Of a stretch of DNA of 64,000 bases, positions 9,469 through 21,839 are shown piece by piece. The DNA lies in assembly GCA_949130495.1 (NCBI GenBank), contig OX422214.1, positions 249,120,187 to 249,184,186 on the forward strand, given 5' to 3'. The notes under the pieces were generated by a model. The model searched no databases. It worked only from the letters and a program-made list of their open reading frames with translations, and was not told the DNA's origin. The DNA is from Sambucus nigra (Eukaryota; Streptophyta; Magnoliopsida; Dipsacales; Adoxaceae). Positions within the stretch are counted from its first letter, which is position 1. Each line of letters starts with the position of its first letter. The position numbers and the translations under genes are program-made.

Positions 9469-11149
9469 TGTAAGGACACAAATTTCCAATTGGGTCCTTA
9501 GTAGTTTTGGCTCAATTCCGGACAAAAACGTTTGAGTCATAGGATAGAGTTAATTGATCATCCTTCAAGCCTATGACGAGTTTGTTTGAAGACGTAGTGG
9601 CCAAGTGTATAAAGCTTCATTACATTGTCGAGTTTGTTTGTGCCTCGTTTCTACGTCTTCATTATGGTTCCATTGCTCCTAAGGTATGAATGCATTTTAA
9701 TATATATATATATATATATAGGAGCTTGGAACATTTTATAATGGGTGAACGTTTATTTAAAACTGTTGTTTAATTTCAGAAAGATTTCATTTAAACTTTA
9801 AAATAAAGAATATAAAGTTTCTGGGCAAAAATCAAATTTTTTCAAACTTTTTGGAAGTTCGTTCGATGTGTCGTTCGAACGAGATTTTCGTTCGAACCAT
9901 AAGTCGTTCGAACGAGTTTGCCAACGAGTTCCCCATAAGGCCACTGGAATGTCGTTTGAAGTGTCGTTCGAACGAACATGATGTTCGAACGAACTTCAAA
10001 CGAGATTTCTAACGAGTTCACATTGGAACTTCGTTAGAAGTCTCGTTCGAACAAGATTTCGTTCGAACGAAAATGTCATTCGAACGAGATTTGGCGGGAA
10101 CAGGTATTTGGCAGTTTTGAGCAGTTTTTACAACTTTTTCCACTACTTTACCCCACTAACTTTTAACAGATTATTTTAGTGCGGGAACCAATGTTTGTAA
10201 CTTAACTTTTTCATACACAACTATCTCCAAGAGAGTTTGAGAGCAAAATTGATTAAGAAAAAAGTTCATGTTTTAAAGTGTCTAAGTTTTCAAGAAAAAT
10301 TGATTATACACTTTAGTTTTACACCCATATTGTTTATCCAAGCTTCCATAGATATATTTGTGCTTGCTTGGAGTTTTGGCACCGGTTTTTCATCTCTACC
10401 GTTTGAAGAGACATTTTGGGTTTGCTTCTAAATCCCACAAATAAGAAGAGGTTTTCGTTGATTTACCCACTTGGAGAAAGGCTCCTAGTTCGGGTGACGG
10501 TGACCATATAAAGTCCGATCGGTGGATTCCAAGACTGCGGTGGAGCTCCGTGGTTATTCGCTAGGTGGAGGTGTTTACAAGAAGGAGCGACGGGGCTTGA
10601 GAGGGATCGAGTCGTGTGTTGTAAGTCTACTGTCTTGTATATATAAATTCCGTACTTTGTGGAATTGAGGCTAGGGTCGTCCGAGATTTTTTCTCGTTGT
10701 GGGTTTTTCCTCGTACATCGCGACGTAGTGGATTAATTGTTTATTTTATCTTTTGCAAAATCACCTAGAACGCATGCTTAGGTAAAAAGATAAAATTGGT
10801 TTAATTTAATCAACTACTTGTTTAATTTGGTGCAAATTAATATTGGGTAATGCTTATGTTAATCTAATTCAAGTCATTTAATTTATTGTGTTAAAATTAG
10901 TTTGGCCTAATTTGTTAAAATTGAGAAATGACTTTAGCAAATTTTCTAGGACTTGGGTTAATTAATTTGGTTTAAGTGAAATTAACATAAGTGTGTTTGA
11001 ATCTAATTTCACTTGGTATAATTTTAATTTTAATTTTAATTTTGAAGTAAATTAAAATTTGGTGTTTTTGTGAACCATCTTACGCTTTCGCATATCTCAA
11101 CAAGGAAATTGATTTTAAAATTTTAAAATTGGGGGCCTACTCCTTTTCA
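9469..11149 (+). repeat. 3' LTR of the Sirevirus-like element
   Basis: A complete 1681 bp LTR beginning TGTAAGGACACA and ending CCTTTTCA. It contains a (TA)n near 9700-9720, a cluster of GTTCGAAC palindromes (9850-10095), a leader-like segment with splice-like AG/GTGTTTAC strings, and the (ATTTTA)n run near 11022-11042. A relative without the last 500 bp similarity is at 55441-56623. Confidence 0.88.
9850..10095. repeat. GTTCGAAC palindrome cluster in the Sirevirus-like LTR
   Basis: Eight TTCGAA cores occur in about 245 bp, most inside CGTTCGAACGA. Spacers are irregular, so this is not a simple tandem repeat. Palindromic LTR motifs have, as I recall, been described for Sireviruses; I have not checked this copy against them. 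Confidence 0.8.
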
Positions 11150-12309
11150 ATACGCAAAGGAAAGAATGGGAGTATTAAGTGTCACTTAATGTAAGACATT
11201 AAAAGTAGAAGTCGATGTCAAGCGGGACATAGTGAGGAGTCTCCGCGGGCACTACTCATAAATAGAAATCGGTTGGAACAAGAGGGTCAATTAGAGAATT
11301 TTGTGGCTATCGACAATTCCTATAATGGAAGAGGTCGGTAAAATCGGTAAGGTTTCTTGGATGAGTTGACAAACTCAAGGTAAGATCAAGAGTTTCCTTC
11401 GAACGTGTGGAACAAGATGCTCAAGAAGGAAGTGATTGACATTCCTTTGGGGTGATTTACAATATTAGTTAGTGTGCCCCAGTCTTCCTTTGAAAGGAAG
11501 GATCGCGCCGGTATGTGGTCCTACACAGTATTTTTCTGAATTAGGTTGAGATTTTTAAATCCCACCTTCAATATGGGATTTCAGGAAGCAGTGGGGATAT
11601 CGTTTCGTTTTGAGCAGGTTTTATCACCCATAATTCGGGGAGTAAACGAGTGGTGATTAACCATTAGTGAAGCAGTGTGAAAGTAATTTTGGATTCATTG
11701 TGATCGTTTCTTTTCCACAACGGTTATAGCTAGCAAGTGGAGTATAGTACGGTAATTGGGGGAGGATATTAGCTAATGGTAGGGTTCCGTGGGAGCACTC
11801 GTACCAGTTTATCGTGAACAAGATGCTTATTGAGGTTTTGGTGTGGAAAAACCTTAACTTTTCTCACTCTGAATGTTAAGAGATGGGCGGATAATCATAT
11901 TTTTGGATTAGTTGAGTTAAGAGTCTGATGACTATGGTGGAATTCCATGACTGTTTTAGGCGAACAAGAGTGGTCAGATGTTCGTATGGTTTCTCTCAGA
12001 ATGGGAGTTTTTTGTTTAGATAAATTCGAGTAGTTGTCATGTAGTGAGGTGCGGCCTCCCAATGATATTGAAATAATGGGAATTAATAATGTATAGGCGT
12101 GTCTTATGCGAATGTTGTCGGATAGGAGCACAATGTGAAGTGTCTTTAATGAGAGTGTTAAACAAGCTTGTTGTGAGGCGGGGCTATAGTGATTGAGCGC
12201 CTTACTATGTAGATAGTTTGCGTACTGATAAGGTATCCAGAATTGTTTTACCACATAGGCCTTATTTTTCGAATTTCGGGAAGAATTTCCGTTATTAGGG
12301 GGGGAAGTA
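11150..12309 (+). mobile_element. Gypsy element, 3' part of the internal region (decayed)
   Basis: This is the 3' end of the internal region of the gypsy element whose 3' LTR follows. It is homologous, in reverse complement, to about 45611-46770 of the complete gypsy element. For example, the GCGCCGGTATGTGGTCCTA segment at 11508 matches 46474. No long open frame or named domain is recognisable. It ends in a polypurine tract, TTAGGGGGGGAAGTA (about 12295-12309). The copia element is inserted at its left edge. Confidence 0.75.
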
Positions 12310-15300
12310 TGTAATACCCCATATTTTTATGGCTTTTAAATTTAGGGATTTATTAAATTTAATTGAGATAGATTAATTTAATATTAATCCGAAAATTTGT
12401 TTTAAATATTTACTAGCGTGACGAGAGTTAGTAATTATTGAAAAATTATTGATTTGTTAAATATTAGTAATTGAGTCGAGTAATATGTAGAATTGAATTT
12501 TATTAAAATTGTCATGAGGGAACAATATGACAATTATAGAAATTAAGTCAGGACGCGCTTGTGTCGTGTCGGGACTAAATTATTATTATTATAAGTGAAT
12601 AAATTATAAATCATTCGTATGGCCATTTCGAATGCGTCAATATGTCCGGAAGGGTCAAGATAGTCAAAAAAGTGTACCTGGGGGTTTAGTTTGGGTCTCG
12701 GAGCGTTTTTAGGTCTAATTGGCATCCCGGGAGGGTATTATAGTCATTTTGTATTTTTGGGTAATTAAACCCACGAAGTTTCCTAAGATATATCAGCCAT
12801 TTGAGTTAGGCTTTTAGGGTTAACAATCACAAAACCTAAGAACGGCCATTAGAGAAGAAGGTAGGAAACTTTCCAAGCAATCGAAGGCCAAGAACTTATC
12901 CATTTGCACCACCGCTACTACCAAAACGTAGATCGCACGACGAGGAACGCAACCAAACATTTTTCATCCACAAATTAGAACCTTGAATTCTAGGCAAGTA
13001 TCTATCTTGCTTTGTTTTTAGTTAATGTCTCACCCATGTTAGTTTAGGATTGTTAAGAACATGTTTTATGAAAGAAATTGATAATTTAGAGACTTAAAAT
13101 CGCATGTTTTAGAGAAACTATATATATTTTGGACATACCCATCATATGTAGAGGATTATCCACGAATTGGTATGGATTTAGAGGCAAGAAATCTGGAAAA
13201 GAATTAGAAGAATGAATGTTTCATGTAAAATTAGGGTTCTTGATAATTATGTTAAATTATCCCATAAATTCAATGCCTTTGATGAATTTGGACATGTTTC
13301 ACGTAGGAAATCATGTATATAGATATATGTAACTATTAGAAATGTTGTTTGGGAGTTTGGGAACCGATAATGGCGTTTTGGAGTAATTTGGAAGATGAAA
13401 CCCGTAGGTTAAAACTGCAATTTCTGGGCAAGAACTGCTTGATCGATCGATCAATCAAGAACATCGATCGATCGATGATCGATGGATCGACCCCCTTTCA
13501 TCGATCACTCGATCCCTCTTGAAAAACTGCATATTTTTCTCCTTCTGTTTAATTCGGTTAAAATGCGTAAGAACCCTTGATTACTATTGTTAGAGCATAA
13601 TGGATTATAAAGAAGACCAGTAGGGTCTAGGTAGACTTCGTTGAGAGAAATTTAATGTGGAATGAAATTGTGGGTTAACGGGGAGTTATTCACACATGGA
13701 AAATTTTACGTACGTTTACTAAAAGTTTGAAACTCGTAAAGGATTTAGACTCGAAGGTAAGTGAGAGCATACCTACTGAAATTATACTTAGTGAAATAGA
13801 ATATTTCAAGAGATGAGAAGTAAGTATGAAACAAATTATATATGAGAATAAAAGAGACGAATTCATTATGCGTGATAATTGAGTAATATGTGCTAAGAAC
13901 GGATAGTTATAATTATGGGTCGTGGGCGCACTTAATTTAGAAAATGTGAATATACATATATATGGTCATGTGATTGTGCATATATTATGTATGTGTGTAA
14001 AAATCATACCCGCGCTACTTGTTATCACGGAGGTTGCCGCGTCGGGACAGTCTGATCTCGATTGGGCCTTTTATGGGAGATATTGACTTGTACCCTAGAA
14101 CATAGGATTCCTTGATGCAGGCTATCTGAGTGATAGTCAGATGGTCCTAAGAGACGTGAGGGTATGTGCCGACCTCTTAGTGACTTGGAACTATGCTTCG
14201 CCTCCATTTATATGTGTTTGTGTTAATACAGTTCGAGAGTGATTCCGAACTAGTATTTCCCTTAGTACGAGTGATACGAGGACTTGATAGCAGAGTATGT
14301 CAGTACCATAGATTTTATGTGGGGTGTCGTTAGTATATATATTATGTGTGACTAATATATATACGTATATCTATATGGGAACTTTCTACTGTGCGTATAA
14401 GTAGATAAGTAATGAATAAATGCTTCAACTTTATTATAAGTGTTCGGGAACTTTATAACGGTAATGAGTTGTTCTAAATAACGTAAGAAATCTTGAGGAG
14501 AATGATTTCCTAAAGTAAATATCATAACCTTGCTTTTCACATGATAAAACCTTATGGAGAATAAGTTAGAGAAACTTATGAGATTTATTAGTACGGTAGG
14601 CGTGCACACTAGATGAGAGGTGAGAATTCTCAAGAGAGTGTCGCATACTAACATGGTTGTTGCATTAACCAATAAGAATTTTAAATACTTGCTAAACTAT
14701 TTTTAAAACTGTTTTACACTCGGGCTCTGACCCGTTTCTTGTCTTTTTCTCTCTCTTGTATATATATATATATATATATATATTACAGGTGCCCAGCCAC
14801 AGGGGCGTCATGCATAGGTTCTTTGGATTGGACGCGCTGCAGCTGATGTGGGAGTTGCAGGTCGTTGCTTTAGACGACCTCTTCATTGATTCTATTCTTG
14901 TTTTAGTTATGCTTAGTTAGGACATGTGTCGCCCGTTTCCGTATTCAGTTTGGATTTGTCGGAGATTTACGTTTGTTTATATTTCCAGTATTCAGTATTC
15001 CTTGGGAGTTAACTTTTGTCAGGATGATTTCATGTATGGTTATTTGACTTGGTTTGATTAATCTAGATGGATTAATTCTTTTGTGTTGATTGCTATCCGT
15101 AGCACTTATGTGATTCTTAGACTGTTGATTATTTAAAAAAAGGTTTTCAAGTTGAAATTTAAAAATGGAAATAAGATTTTAAATTGTTGACACTTAGCTT
15201 AATGATTTAGGGTGTTTAATTTGGAAATTTTATTTTGCGACAGTAATGCTAAGAATGAACCAACCGTTCACCTTGATTTTTAATTTAATAAAGGGCTGAT

Positions 15301-15331
15301 CACCCGGTATTTAATTAGGCGGGGTGTCACA
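12310..15331 (+). repeat. 3' LTR of a gypsy (Tekay/Del-like) element
   Basis: A 3022 bp LTR beginning TGTAATACCCCATA and ending GGCGGGGTGTCACA. It is the same family as the LTRs at 42584-45610 and 50210-53238. It contains the GCAAG/CTTGC hairpin (12994-13010), a TCGATCGA cluster (13438-13516), the CTCGGGCTCTGACCCG hairpin (14719-14734) and the AGGTGCCCAGCCACAGG box (14787-14803). AGCAG (15332-15336) is the expected target duplication; the 5' end is outside the window. Confidence 0.88.
13438..13516. repeat. TCGATCGA palindrome cluster in the gypsy LTR
   Basis: Overlapping GATCGATCGATC strings occupy about 80 bp at 1.13-1.2 kb from the LTR start. The homologous clusters in the sister LTRs are at 44405-44480 and 52008-52100, with different copy numbers. 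Confidence 0.85.
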
Positions 15332-15336
15332 AGCAG

Positions 15337-15960
15337 TCTCTCTAAAGGAGGTAGACTACCTCTAGTGCACTATATTAGAGTCTTCCCATCTACTTTTTAT
15401 CCATCTTCAAGTTCCTCGTCACATTGCATCGAAATTGAAAAAACTAATGAGGAATTTCTTGTGAGAGGGAAGTGGTGAGGGGAAAAGATTACCTCGTTTC
15501 ATGGGAAGTGATTTGCGAACCTAAAAAGAAAGGGGGTCTGGTCATTGGTAATATAAGAAAAAAAAATTAGCTTTCTTTTGGGCATCCATAAATTGAAGTG
15601 AATATGGGATTCCTAATGACGGATGAGATGCTACGGTGACTGATAAAGCACATCTCCGTAGTTCAAGTCTTGGAAGAATTTATCAATCTTATTTGGCTTT
15701 GAGTGGGAGATGGTGAAAGGATTTAAATTTTGGGAGGATTTATGAATTGGGAGTCCAAACTTGCCTCATTGTCTCCTAGGCTCCATCATTTGGCTTGCCA
15801 TCCTCACGGGATCATTGCATCATTAGTCGCGTGAAACTATCCTTTCAATTATTCTTAAAGTTTAATTTTAAAGAGAAATCTCAACGATCGTGATTTCGTT
15901 TCTCTTCTAGACATAGTTAATGGGGCTCCTCTTTCAAAATAATATTCTCGATATGAGAAT
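15337..15960 (+). pseudogene. LINE reverse transcriptase remnant (C-terminal and zf-RVT region)
   Basis: Starting right after the gypsy target site, shifting frames of the plus strand match the post-RT region of plant L1-type LINEs. I can read QVPRHIASKLKKLMRNF (about 15408-15460), then KDYLVSWEVICEPKKKGG (about 15490-15540), then VGDGERI (about 15702) and FWEDL (about 15728), and finally LASLSPRLHHLACHPHGIIA (about 15762-15822). These are familiar landmarks of LINE ORF2 just before its zinc-binding segment. Frameshifts and stops separate them, so it is dead. The 5' part of the LINE is missing because the gypsy element interrupts it. Confidence 0.8.
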
Positions 15961-17460
15961 TTGGGTGGATAATTCTTATGGATTCTTACGTGTAAAACTC
16001 TTTTTGATATTCACAAGCAAAGAAAAAAAAATTCTCTCGTTTCCCACTTTCAAAACATGCGATTTTTATCAATTAAAATGAGAATGTCTATAGAAAGGGA
16101 TTTCCCATAAACACCCAAACAAATAGATGATCCTAAAAGATAAACATATGCTTAGAAAATGAGACTAAAAGAGGCTTTTTGTCTAGGCGTTTGGAGGTCT
16201 CATCAATTTTTGTGCAAATATTAGACAACCAACCAACAAGAAACATCTTAAAGTATTGTTTTCAGTATTGAATATAACGTGAGTAACATTGTTATAGTTG
16301 TTCCTGCACACCATCTCCAAATGACCACCATAAGAGAAATCATATCTTGAAGAAATGTAGATGACATTGATATTTATTCTTATTTCTCTTCTTGGTTCCA
16401 CTGTGAGAAAAACTTGCATCTCTCTAATTCTTCATAAAGTTAATTCAAGTATTAGTAACTATGAAGAGGATTAAAATTAGTGGTAAATAAATAGAATGAT
16501 AAAGTAAGATACTCAACCTACAGCGAATGAGATACTAACATCTAGTTATGACCTGATCAGTCATACCCACATTTTTCTCTTAAAAATCTAACCTATACAG
16601 AAATTGAGAATTAAAATATTCAAAGAAATCACATTCTGATGATATAAACAAAACAGGATGGAGAAGAAAAGTAATAATAAATATTATGATAATGTAAAAC
16701 ACACAATTGTAATGTAAGTCTTCTGTAATGTATATGAAATGGAAAAGCACTCAATAAAAAATAAGAGAAATTAATGTGATTACAAGGAATGTGTTGAAGA
16801 AAGCTGCATTTGAGGTGTAAAATTAGCGTCTTACATTTACAAAGATGGTGATCATGTTCATGGGAATGTACCGAAATAAGAGAGAAGGAGAATAAGGTAG
16901 TGTGAAAAAACTACAAATTATAACAAGCAATCCCATTGCTAAATATGAAACAAGTATAACATGGCAATATTGAAATACAAGAGATCAAGAATAAAGCTCC
17001 AGGGCAGATAAGAACTGCAGAAGAACAGTATTTCATAATATTAGGCTCATAACAGAAAATACTACTTGTTGGAACTCAATCTACTAAGAAAATGACTATT
17101 ATTATACAATCTGTTAACGAGTTAAGAAAATAACCCAAACTCAATTATTAAAAATCAATTGATAAAATTAGCAATAATAGTAGTTAATTAAGCCAACTTG
17201 CCATGGACACCTCATATATACAGACCATGATACAATATTCAATGTTATGTTCCCACCAATTTCTTCAAGTTCTTTTTCTATAGGCAAATTCTAAGAGTTC
17301 AGTAAAAAACAAAGGAAAGGAATAAAAGGATTTGACAGTTACAGATTTTTTGTGTGTATAGTTGTCATTGTCAATGGATGTTTGTAAAGATCCCATATAT
17401 AATGGATACCGAGACCAGCACATAATTAATATTAACTTTATAATAAGTACATATGCATAG
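15961..17460. other. Unassigned AT-rich sequence
   Basis: No recognisable gene. A minus-strand reading of 78 codons at 16183-16419 is open, but I recognise no family and see no supporting splice sites. The region is AT-rich and looks intronic or intergenic. Confidence 0.5.
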
Positions 17461-18450
17461 CAATGTTTAAAAAGGCGAGGCGAGGCGAGGCGTTTTAGTC
17501 GCGGCGAGACGAGACGTAAGCATCGAGGCGTTTGAGGCATAAGCCTCACCGAAAAGGAAAAAAAAAGCGCAAAAAAATATTTAAAAAATACTAATAAAAT
17601 CATAAAAATAAAATAACAAAGAAATATAAAATAAAACTACAAAAATAAAACATATTTGAGGACTTTTTCACATAGTTTGAAATTTTTTTGTTCCCCCAAG
17701 ATGACTTCTAAAAAAAAGTAATTTGACAAAATCAATTTTAATATATTGGTTATTTTACAATATGGCAATAAATTAATCAATGCAAAATCAAATTAATAAA
17801 AAAAAATAGTTTCATTTAAATATTGGTAATTTTATAACATGACAATAAATTAATCAATGCAAAATCAAATTAATATACATATTCATTTAAATATTAGTTT
17901 CATTTACATATTTGTAGTGCTAACTTTAACCTAAAAAAAAGCAACTTTATTCAAAAACATTGAATTATAAAAAACAACTTTATTAACAAAAAATAAAATC
18001 AAACAAATCTCTCAGCAACCTTGGTCGGAATTAAAAAAAAAAAAAAAAAAAGGTTTCTACAAAAATAAAAAGTAAAAAGGTTTCTACCTAGGGCCGGAAC
18101 AAAAAAAAACTAAAAAAACAAAGTTCTTATACCAAATAAAGGCCGTAGAAGTTAAAACATTAGAAACAAAAGTCGGAGTTCTTACCTAGGGCTGGAACGA
18201 GGGCCGAAATGGGGGAAAGAAGAGAACCGAAGGTCGGAATGGAGAAACGACGGCCGGAATCTACTTTCGGAGCAGAGAAGAGAAGGTACCTGGGACTGAT
18301 TTTTTACGCCCAGTAAAAGAGGCGTACGCCTCACAGCCTTGAGGCACAACGCCTCAACCACCAAAGGCGTAAGCCTCACTTTCCACCCTCGAGGCTTTTT
18401 TTCCCCGCCTCGCCTCGAGGCGTACGCCTCATTCACCTTTTTAAACATTG
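17461..18450. mobile_element. hAT-type non-autonomous element with GAGGCG-rich ends
   Basis: A 990 bp element with 15 bp perfect terminal inverted repeats CAATGTTTAAAAAGG and a 7/8 match of 8 bp flanking duplications (ATGCATAG at 17453, ATGCAGAG at 18451), which points to the hAT superfamily. The outer 100 bp at each end are packed with GAGGCG/CGCCTC repeats; the middle is AT-rich with no transposase. Related elements are at 25515-26676 and 47196-47590. Confidence 0.85.
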
Positions 18451-19259
18451 ATGCAGAGTACTCAGAAAACAATCAATGATGGGACCAATGGCCATCTTTT
18501 TCAAAGCTCATATATATAAACAAAAGCCGCAATGAGTCGATGGACAAACCTTGTATGTAATAGCTAAAAGCAGTTCCCTTTAGTCCCCAGTTATCAAATT
18601 CTGATTGGCCTACTCTTTAAAATTGCGTTTTTTTTCCATTTCAAAGCAGAAATGCCTGGAAATCTACAAATAATCAAAGCATGAACAAAGGGTGGGAGAG
18701 AAATAAAAGGTTAGAAATAGCTGATCAATTCATGTTTGTATTGTTGTGGGGGTTCTCAGTTTTAAAAGAAACACAAACAAATTTTAAAGAAACCACTCTT
18801 AAAGTACTAACATGAAGGAAAAAAACGGGTTTCGGTGTTAAATAGTTATACTAGTATATACTGTACAACAGTGGGACCAATTGTATCTACCAGGACTTTA
18901 ATAAAAGAAATATCCAGAAACAATGTAAATACTTTCACAAAAAGGTTCACAAACTGACTTGAAGAAAATTATCCACCAAATAAAAGCGAAATTACATGGA
19001 CACACACGCGCGCTATAATTTCTAAAGCTATTTAACCTATATTGTGTTGCCAATCTGCTAAATCAAGCAAGGCAAGAGGACAAAATAACCGCATGAATTG
19101 AACAAGTGCGCAAAATGTCCGTTCTGAAGGTTCAACATATGCACCAAAAGAACATACCAATAGTATCTACTAAATTAATCAAGTGTAACTATTAGACATG
19201 TACATAATACTATCCAAGTAAATGCAGAAAATTAAATGAGAAAGGATAAAGTTTTTACG
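18451..19259. other. Unassigned sequence downstream of the rhomboid-like gene
   Basis: No recognisable gene. On the minus strand a short exon-like piece with a donor (ACATACAAG/GTTTG at about 18550) can be drawn, but its translation is not one I recognise. It may be intron of the duplicated rhomboid copy. Confidence 0.4.
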
Positions 19260-19452
19260 AGTTCCAAACTATTGTTCTAAGTGAATTGCAACAAATATTA
19301 CACAGGAGAGGTTGATAATAAGGTGGACAATAATAAGGTGGACAATAATAAGGTGGACAATCCTAGTGTGAAACCATGGACTTGTGAAAATAAACCACAT
19401 TTCATGGTGTTTTGTCAAAAATGTTTTCCGAAGAGCCCCGATTCCATCCAGC
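19260..19452 (-). pseudogene. Rhomboid-like exon, duplicated and decayed copy
   Basis: This exon is the sister of the one at 21840-21998. It starts after the same acceptor (TGCAG/GCTGG) and encodes a segment like KHHEMWFIFTSPWFH leading into the first rhomboid core helix. In that helix a 15 bp unit is present three times in tandem (plus strand 19314-19358), giving an in-frame VHLII repeat that would lengthen the helix by ten residues. An in-frame TAG (19269-19271) replaces the codon after HLEQ. It lies downstream of the terminal rhomboid exon, so it belongs to a partial tandem duplication and not to the main gene. Confidence 0.75.
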
Positions 19453-19612
19453 CTGCAACAGCAAATAAATGAATTTCTGGGTTACTTTAATTTGATGATC
19501 TGATAATCATTTGAACAATTCTATTGAAATAAATTTTGTATACCAATAATATATTTCATCTTTTCAAATATGCCAAGTGAACATATGGACAAAGTTCTGA
19601 ACACTGTAATCA
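19453..19612. repeat. Segmental duplicate of 21999-22142
   Basis: The intron flanking the duplicated rhomboid exon also matches its counterpart, through TGAACACTGTAATCAA at the far end. So genomic DNA of about 350 bp (exon plus intron), not an mRNA copy, was duplicated. After it, 19613-19834 holds no gene I can name. Confidence 0.75.
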
Positions 19613-19834
19613 ATATCAAAAGCATAACTAACAAGCCTTTTCAATATTATGTGGGTTAATTGAAAGATTATTTTCGGTAGCACCCCATTTTTATGATCAC
19701 TTTGGAGTTAACCCCGAATTTTTAATAAAATTTGATTTAGACCCCCATTCATCACTTTCACAATGATTTTTTGCCACACATTTGACCCTTTTGAGCAACT
19801 TATTATTGGAATTCTCTCTCACAAACTTTTCCCA

Positions 19835-20039
19835 CTACCAGCTAGAGAATTCCAAGTTTCGATGGATTCCAATATTTTTAATAGTTCCAACTGTGATTTT
19901 CGAATAGTATACCTCACAATGGGTAGCTATATCACTGCAGCTCCACCATTTGTAGTGAACACAGTCAACATATGGACACCAGCTACCATACTTATTCACA
20001 TTGATGCCACAAAGAACTGCTACAATAACTCCAGTAAAT
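19835..20039 (-). pseudogene. Rhomboid-like gene, terminal exon
   Basis: After an acceptor TTGTATGCAG, the exon reads through a final membrane-helix stretch into KYGSWCPYVDCVHYKWWSC. This matches the cysteine-rich C-terminal tail typical of plant rhomboid-like (RBL) proteins, where a CSWCHYLSCVPTSKWSC-like motif follows the last helix. The frame is open to a TAG at about 19835. This exon on its own is undamaged. It lies downstream (minus strand) of the exons at 20559-20683 and 21840-21998, in the correct order. Rhomboids are intramembrane serine proteases; because other exons are broken or missing, I call the gene a pseudogene. Confidence 0.75.
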
Positions 20040-20558
20040 CTGCATACAAGAGGCCCCAGATATAAGATCATTAGACACCATAGAGAAGAAACAAGAAAAC
20101 AACAGGTAAATTTGAGTCCGACTCCCACTTATTGTACAACTTTTGAGTTACCCCAAAAAATTAAAAACACTCAAGTTGCAACCCCGTCTCCAAATTTTAG
20201 CGACACTCTTTAAGGGTCTTCGTTAACTTTTGTGCAATTTTTGGGGTCTAAACAAATATTTATTATTAAACTTGTGAGAATAACTTACGAGGTGATACAA
20301 AAAGGGGGTACAAACTTCACATAACCCCCCCCCCGGGGCGGGTTTCCATACAACAGAATATACACAAGGTACGATTGGGTTAATTCACATGTGGCATAGC
20401 ATAAGAAGATTAATAGTTGCGATTGAGAAAAACGCGATTAGAGCTACAAACTGCAATAAAAAGAGAAATTAAAGGCACAGTTAAAAAGGGTTGATATGAG
20501 AGTAATGTAGGAGAAAAAAATGGTCAATTTAAGGACCTTTTTGGTGTAAAATTCAGTT
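20040..20558. other. Intronic sequence of the rhomboid-like gene
   Basis: Repeat-like phrases such as GAGTTACCCC and a C11-G4 run near 20322-20336 are present. I looked here for the exon carrying the rhomboid histidine (AHIGGF-like) and did not find it. Confidence 0.45.
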
Positions 20559-20683
20559 TCAGATAAGCCCTGAAAGCATAGCACCAAGCAATCCAAATAG
20601 TGCACTAGAGGAAGCAACTGATGATCTGTCTTGAAGAAGTAGGGTTAGTAACCAAGCTTCCACTAAATGCAGACAGTATGCAG
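20559..20683 (-). pseudogene. Rhomboid-like gene, active-site exon, degenerate
   Basis: The minus strand encodes RSSVASSSALFGLLGAMLSG, which aligns with the rhomboid catalytic helix (usually VGASGALFGLLGAMLSE). The serine can be aligned, but the GxSG motif has become AxSS. A one-base shift separates this from the preceding SAFSGSLV (usually SGFGGSVL), and a TGA follows GLI where most plant proteins continue TNW. The exon is therefore probably dead. Confidence 0.75.
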
Positions 20684-21839
20684 ATAACTCCAATCCTCAC
20701 TAATTATCAAAAGGTAAAACAAGAATGTAATGCATTGTACAGAAATGATTCACTATCCAACTAGCTCTCTTTTCAAGGTAAATTGCAAGGAACCCCCGAA
20801 ACTTTCACACTAGTTGCAAATACCTCCATGAACTATTACTTTCACAAATAGTTCATCAAACTTTCTCATTTTTTGTAATTTTCGCTTATGAGTAACTGAA
20901 AGTATGGGTGGCAATCAAGTTTTGTTGTGTTTTAATCGGTTAGTGTTGAGTATCACTCATCACTACTCCGATCGATTTAATTAAGTGGTGATTTTGAGTT
21001 ACACGCCTCATAATCATTTTTGTGCCACCTTTGTGGCTTTTGTGTCGCTTTGGGGTGTCAACATCAGATACCTTTGAAAAAGTTCGGGGCAACTCAAAAG
21101 TGGACAGACACGTGGGGGTATAACTGAAAATAACCCTTAATTAATCGCGTCAAGTAACAACCCTACAACGATTCGTTTTTAAATTTGTTACTCGGGTTCT
21201 TATGCTTAAGTTGTTAATCACAAAACAAATATTAAAAAAATCTGTCTCAAAGAGCCCACACCACGTGATTCGTATAACGCGATATAACTAAAGAGAAAAA
21301 ATAACATATTTTATACGTATAACACTAGTAAAACGGGTTATTCGAGTCATAGTCAGGTTATTCGAGCTACACAGTAACCATGTCTGTTTATTGTCTGTGT
21401 TAGCGGGTCATGCTATATATGGTTTTGTGTGAAGAGTGACCAACTCAAACTAGTTAGTTTCGTGTTCGTTTCGGGTTGTGCTAACTAGTAGTGTAGATAG
21501 AGCGGAACAGATTCCTCGGTCTTTTTAAAAAATTGCCACGCCTAACTTGAAAGGTATATAAGGAGTAACTGCAACGATTTTATAGCTTAAGGGGTTATGT
21601 GCAACACTATAAGGGTTTTCGCAATTAAAGAGGTAGTTTAGGGGTTTTATTGAATTTTACTTATTAAAATTGCAGAAAATGAAGGGTTCCGATAAAGGCA
21701 CCTTTGATAATTAGTATCTGCACCTCTTTAAACTAACATCTTGTATGGTGATGAAGCAAAAAGAGGTGCACATACTAGTTTTAAAAGGTGCCTTTGACAA
21801 CCCCCAAAATGAAATGAGAATGATAAAAGATTAAGAGTT
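20684..21839. other. Intron with MITE-like sequence
   Basis: A TTGCAAGGAACCCCCGAAACTT phrase (near 20787) and a weakly inverted counterpart near 21085-21140 suggest an old palindromic MITE. The rest is AT-rich with no coding signal. Confidence 0.4.

Larger units (their letters stand above)
1541..11149 (+). mobile_element. Non-autonomous Sirevirus-like Ty1/copia element (gag only)
   Basis: The two LTRs share their 3' 300 bp almost exactly (1541-1851 and 10853-11149). Between them lie a tRNA-iMet primer site, a gag region with UBN2/DUF4219-like and zinc-knuckle parts, a long coiled coil, a second zinc knuckle, and repeated polypurine tracts before the 3' LTR. Gag followed by a coiled coil and CCHC is typical of the Sirevirus (SIRE/Maximus) lineage. 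No protease, integrase, reverse transcriptase or RNase H is visible, so the copy depends on other elements or has lost pol. It is interrupted by a hAT in the 5' LTR and by a solo gypsy LTR at 3547-7164. It sits inside a gypsy element; the 5 bp after it (ATACG, 11150-11154) is the expected target duplication, whose partner is off-window. Confidence 0.8.

Noticed and set aside
16183..16419. Minus-strand 78-codon frame as a host exon
   Set aside because: It looks somewhat codon-like, but I recognise no domain and no matching neighbouring exon.
20322..20340. C11-G4 run as a functional element
   Set aside because: An isolated homopolymer with no repeat partner; likely slippage.
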